Assembly: GCF_022760175.1 (NCBI RefSeq)
Contig: NZ_CP094326.1
Span: forward strand, 744,001 to 808,000
Length of the DNA stretch: 64,000 bases
Direction: 5' to 3'
Source: Zhouia spongiae
GTDB taxonomy: Bacteria; Bacteroidota; Bacteroidia; Flavobacteriales; Flavobacteriaceae
Under the pieces are notes generated by a model. It saw only the letters and a program-made list of their open reading frames with translations, was not told the DNA's origin and did no database searches. Of this stretch, positions 61,266 through 64,000 are shown piece after piece; position 1 is the first letter of the stretch, and each line of letters begins with the position of its first letter. Both the position numbers and the translations under genes were made by a program.

Positions 61266-62441
61266 TTACTGTAAATTTAAAAGAAATAAATCAGAGGCAA
61301 TACCATCTGCAAGGAATTTTCCTTTCGGTGTTGTTCTTAGAACTTCATTGTCATCAGGAGTCGTGCAGGTCTCTAACAAGCCCTGTTCTATAAACTTTTT
61401 TGAATGCAGGGTAAGGTAATCGAGGTAACGATCGCCAAACTCGTTCTTTACTTTCTTCATCGAAACTCCCCAGACAGTCCTCAGTCCGGTCATTACATAC
61501 TCATTATAGCGATCGGCTGTTGACAACAGTTCAATTTCAGAAGGAAGAATACCCTCCCCTATACTCTTGATATATTTAGTATTGTTGGCTATATTCCAGC
61601 TTCTGTGTATTCCGTCATAGCTGTGTGCAGAAGGACCAATACCCATATACCTCTTTCCCAGCCAATAAGCAGAATTATTTTTACTGAAAAACCCTTCCTT
61701 TCCAAAGTTGGAAAGTTCATAATGTACAAAATCGTTTTCCCTGAGCATCTCTACCAGAATATCAAAATGCTGCTGTGCCACCTCATCATCTACAGGCCTG
61801 ACGACCCCTTTTTCTATAAATTTCTCAAGAGCGGTTTTAGGTTCCACCGTCAGTGCATAACTCGATATATGCGGAATTTTAAATGTCAGTGCCGTTTCTA
61901 TATTCTGAATCCACCTTTCATTATTCATTCCAGGAATCCCATATATCAGATCGATCGTAATATTATCAAATTCCTTTGTTGCTTCTTCTATACATTTTTT
62001 GGCCTCTTCGGCATTGTGGGCACGGTTCATCAGCTTCAGATCTTCTTCAAAAAAAGACTGCACACCTATACTTAAACGGTTAATTCCTATGGATTTATAC
62101 GCTTCAAAAACTGTTCCTGAAAGCTCCTGAACAGACGATGCCTGCGTTAAATCATCCGGGTTGGCTTCGAGGGTTATCTCAGGATGTTCTACAACATTGT
62201 AACTTTCATAAACTGTATCGATTATTGATTGAAGTTCTGCAACACTGAGCAAGCTGGGCGTCCCTCCACCAAAATAAATAGTTTCTACCGGCTCACATGC
62301 AAATTCGGGCTGCCTCATTTTCAGCTCTTTTTTCAAAGCGACAAGCAAGTCGTCTTTTTTCTTCAGTGAAGTAGAGAAATGAAAATCACAATAATGACAA
62401 GCCTGCCTGCAAAATGGAATATGTATATAGATCCCTGACAT
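61266..62441 (-). CDS. hemW: HemW-like radical SAM protein
   Basis: The 391-aa protein has the radical-SAM cluster motif in IPFCRQACHYCDF (Cys11, Cys15, Cys18), then IYFGGGTPSLL and the HemN-type C-terminal domain (GLRTVWGVSMKKVKNEFG). It matches HemW in size and fold, a haem-trafficking protein, rather than the true oxygen-independent coproporphyrinogen oxidase HemN. It is 18 bases from ruvC. Confidence 0.92.
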   Translation of the reverse strand: MSGIYIHIPFCRQACHYCDFHFSTSLKKKDDLLVALKKELKMRQPEFACEPVETIYFGGGTPSLLSVAELQSIIDTVYESYNVVEHPEITLEANPDDLTQASSVQELSGTVFEAYKSIGINRLSIGVQSFFEEDLKLMNRAHNAEEAKKCIEEATKEFDNITIDLIYGIPGMNNERWIQNIETALTFKIPHISSYALTVEPKTALEKFIEKGVVRPVDDEVAQQHFDILVEMLRENDFVHYELSNFGKEGFFSKNNSAYWLGKRYMGIGPSAHSYDGIHRSWNIANNTKYIKSIGEGILPSEIELLSTADRYNEYVMTGLRTVWGVSMKKVKNEFGDRYLDYLTLHSKKFIEQGLLETCTTPDDNEVLRTTPKGKFLADGIASDLFLLNLQ

Positions 62442-62459
62442 TTTATCCGGATGACAAAA

Positions 62460-63011
62460 TTATTTAACCCTGCCTTTATTTTGTTTTACAAATGCTTCCC
62501 AACCGGAATAACTCTTGGTTTGTTCTGCGCTCCCTGAATTAAAGAAATGACATACAGCTGCAGCCAATCCGTCGGTAGAGTCAAGGTTCTTTGGAAGCTC
62601 TTTAATATTCAGTAAACTTTGTAACATTCTTGCCACCTGCTCTTTACTGGCATTCCCATTACCGGTTATAGCCATTTTTATCTTCTTGGGAGAGTACTCG
62701 GTAACGGGAACTTCTCTGGACAATCCGGCGGCCATTGCGACCCCCTGGGCTCTGCCCAGCTTTAACATTGACTGCACGTTCTTTCCAAAGAAAGGAGCTT
62801 CAATAGCTATTTCATCCGGATAGTGAGTATCTATAAGTTCAATGGTACGTTCAAAAATTAATTTGAGTTTGGTATATGGGTCTTCATATTTTTTCAGCTG
62901 AAGTTCATTTAACTGCAAAAACTGCATTTTCTTATCTATCACTTTAATAAGTCCGAACCCCATGATCGTTGTTCCCGGATCGATCCCCAATATAATTTTC
63001 TCTGTACTCAA
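62460..63011 (-). CDS. ruvC: Holliday junction endonuclease RuvC
   Basis: The 183-aa protein has the RuvC active-site motifs: LGIDPGTTIMGFGLI (first Asp), AIEAPFFGKN (Glu) and LDSTDGLAAAVCHFF (the last Asp pair region). It resolves Holliday junctions. Translation begins at TTG; an in-frame ATG upstream is followed by a stop. Confidence 0.95.
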   Translation of the reverse strand: MSTEKIILGIDPGTTIMGFGLIKVIDKKMQFLQLNELQLKKYEDPYTKLKLIFERTIELIDTHYPDEIAIEAPFFGKNVQSMLKLGRAQGVAMAAGLSREVPVTEYSPKKIKMAITGNGNASKEQVARMLQSLLNIKELPKNLDSTDGLAAAVCHFFNSGSAEQTKSYSGWEAFVKQNKGRVK

Positions 63012-63053
63012 AACATCCGTTTTTTATGGTGCTGTATGATTTACAAAGCTACG

Positions 63054-63527
63054 CTAATCTACCTTTAAAACAATGGGAAGTTTTATCTTGGTACCTACAG
63101 GGATATCTCTTTTAAGTGCCGGATATAACTTAGGTAACTTTTCGATGGATTGTTGTAAAAGACTGTCGAGTTGCGGAATTTGCCTGGTGATTTCCGGTGT
63201 TTTCTCTATGGAATCAATAGAAATCTGTCCGGTATTTGAAACCAGTATTTGAACCATTACCGTATCGTTCATACTTTTATGCACTACGATATGATTATTT
63301 TTAAGGGTGGTGAATACTTGTTCTATAAAGGTAAGCTGAAAACACTTTTTTTGCGATTCTTTATCGGCAGTTTCATCACAAGCTTCAAAGAGGGGGTACT
63401 GATCTACTTCATTCCAGTTGATATTTTTCATTTCTCTGTTAACCAATTCTTCCTTTGAAGGCTTTCCTTCGAAGAAATTGCATGAGACAACTAATAATAT
63501 TAGAAAAATAACACCTGGTATTCGCAT
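63054..63527 (-). CDS. Lipoprotein with TonB-C-like domain
   Basis: The 157-aa protein has a lipoprotein signal (MRIPGVIFLILLVVSCNFF) and a C-terminal part with VMVQILVSNTGQISIDSIEK and GTKIKLPIVLKVD, resembling a TonB C-terminal fold. It precedes another such protein on the same strand. It is probably an outer-membrane- or inner-membrane-attached partner. The ATG chosen puts the lipobox near residue 16. Confidence 0.7.
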   Translation of the reverse strand: MRIPGVIFLILLVVSCNFFEGKPSKEELVNREMKNINWNEVDQYPLFEACDETADKESQKKCFQLTFIEQVFTTLKNNHIVVHKSMNDTVMVQILVSNTGQISIDSIEKTPEITRQIPQLDSLLQQSIEKLPKLYPALKRDIPVGTKIKLPIVLKVD

Positions 63528-63669
63528 GAAAATCAATTCTGTGACGAAATTAAGCAATTAATCTTTATCCAGAAAAAATTACAATTTTTTCATCAATCTG
63601 AGAGATGGTCTTTGGCATAATAATTAATAGCCCGGGGAAGGTTCCCGCTTTTAAAAAGGCTATCGTTAA

Positions 63670-63691
63670 AACCGGGGCTTGCACCCCGGTT
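63670..63691 (-). terminator. Hairpin terminator downstream of the TonB-type gene
   Basis: AACCGGGG pairs perfectly with CCCCGGTT over a 6-base loop, followed by TTTTAAC on the minus strand. Confidence 0.65.
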
Positions 63692-63741
63692 CCTATAACC
63701 CAAAATAGAATTATGAACTAAACAACTGTTTTCAATGACAC

Positions 63742-64000
63742 TTAATTTAACCTGAACACTATGGGATACGCAAATGCCACAGAAATTGCATTCCCGTCTT
63801 TATCCTTTCCGGGGATCAACCGGGGTAGTGCTTCTATAATCCGAATGGCTTCATCTTCCAGGATTTTGTCCGGCCCTCTTTTATTCATCATGCTAACGGA
63901 ACCATCTACGTTAATCCTGAACTGCACATACACTCTACCCTGTATCCCTTTCTCCTGAGCTTCTTCAGGATACCTGAAGTTCTTTCTGACGTGTGCATCT
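63742..64000 (-). CDS. TonB-type energy transducer, C-terminal domain (partial)
   Basis: The frame is open to the window edge and encodes about 85 residues of a TonB C-terminal domain: RKNFRYPEEAQEKGIQGRVY, then VQFRINVDGSVSMMNKRGPD and VAFAYPIVFRLN. TonB links inner-membrane energy to outer-membrane receptors. The start lies beyond the window. Confidence 0.88.
   Translation of the reverse strand, partial: DAHVRKNFRYPEEAQEKGIQGRVYVQFRINVDGSVSMMNKRGPDKILEDEAIRIIEALPRLIPGKDKDGNAISVAFAYPIVFRLN

Overview
The window comes from a member of the Bacteroidetes, most probably family Flavobacteriaceae. Signs are the CTnDOT-type conjugation genes (TraE/F/G/I/J/K/M/N), an RteC regulator, TAnnTTTG promoter-like boxes, weak ribosome binding sites, many DUF families typical of the phylum, and chromosomal genes such as a BlaI/M56 pair, GH95 fucosidase and FabV. 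No single gene fixes the genus.

About 1-38,380 is most of an integrative conjugative element (ICE) whose left end and integrase lie outside the window. From left to right it holds: a truncated P1B metal ATPase, a short asparaginase-like protein and a 7TM-LuxR regulator; rteC, a small excisionase-like gene and CCGTA/TACGG palindromes; a replication pair (initiator-like gene carrying four 33-bp repeats plus a DnaC-like loader); an arsR-SRPBCC-DoxX-YdeI cargo operon on the minus strand; a peptidoglycan amidase; the tra operon (7.7-14.9 kb); a defence operon (14.9-29.5 kb, minus); the mobilisation genes (coupling protein, relaxase, BfmA/BtgA-like protein) with an oriT-like nested inverted repeat; and a leading-region-like set of small ICE proteins, SSB, DUF932 and ParB. 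That last region has a duplicated, structured ~173-bp leader and a 760-bp gene-free stretch full of hairpins. The element ends near an intact tRNA-Leu(UAG) gene.

The defence operon is the main discovery. Ten tightly overlapping genes encode a DUF4007 protein (SspB-like), a large P-loop ATPase (SspC-like), a PAPS-reductase-like sulfurtransferase (SspD/DndC-like), a GIY-YIG-type nuclease, a DGQHR-domain protein (DndB-like), a cysteine desulfurase (SspA/DndA), a PLD-plus-SF2-helicase restriction-type protein, a 76-aa protein, a DndD-like SMC/Rad50-type ATPase and an unrecognised 172-aa protein. It reads as a phosphorothioation (sulfur in the DNA backbone) modification and restriction system. Its modification core is of the single-strand Ssp type, it has no SspE or DndE, and Dnd-like and GIY-YIG parts are mixed in. 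An AlbA_2/HATPase regulator-like gene follows on the same strand. The island sits between the convergent ends of the tra and mob modules, a natural cargo slot.

From about 38.4 kb to the end is chromosome: two peptidases, a BlaI/M56 regulatory pair with two clear BlaI operators, DUF4407, a GH95 lipoprotein, an MFS/Crp pair, several AT-rich orphan genes (thioredoxin-like lipoprotein, VOC, GNAT) among structured intergenic DNA with a transposase scar, fabV, a second YdeI gene closely matching the ICE copy, PhnA, and a minus-strand cluster running from ruvC and hemW to MmcQ/YjbR. The window closes inside a TonB-type C-terminal domain.
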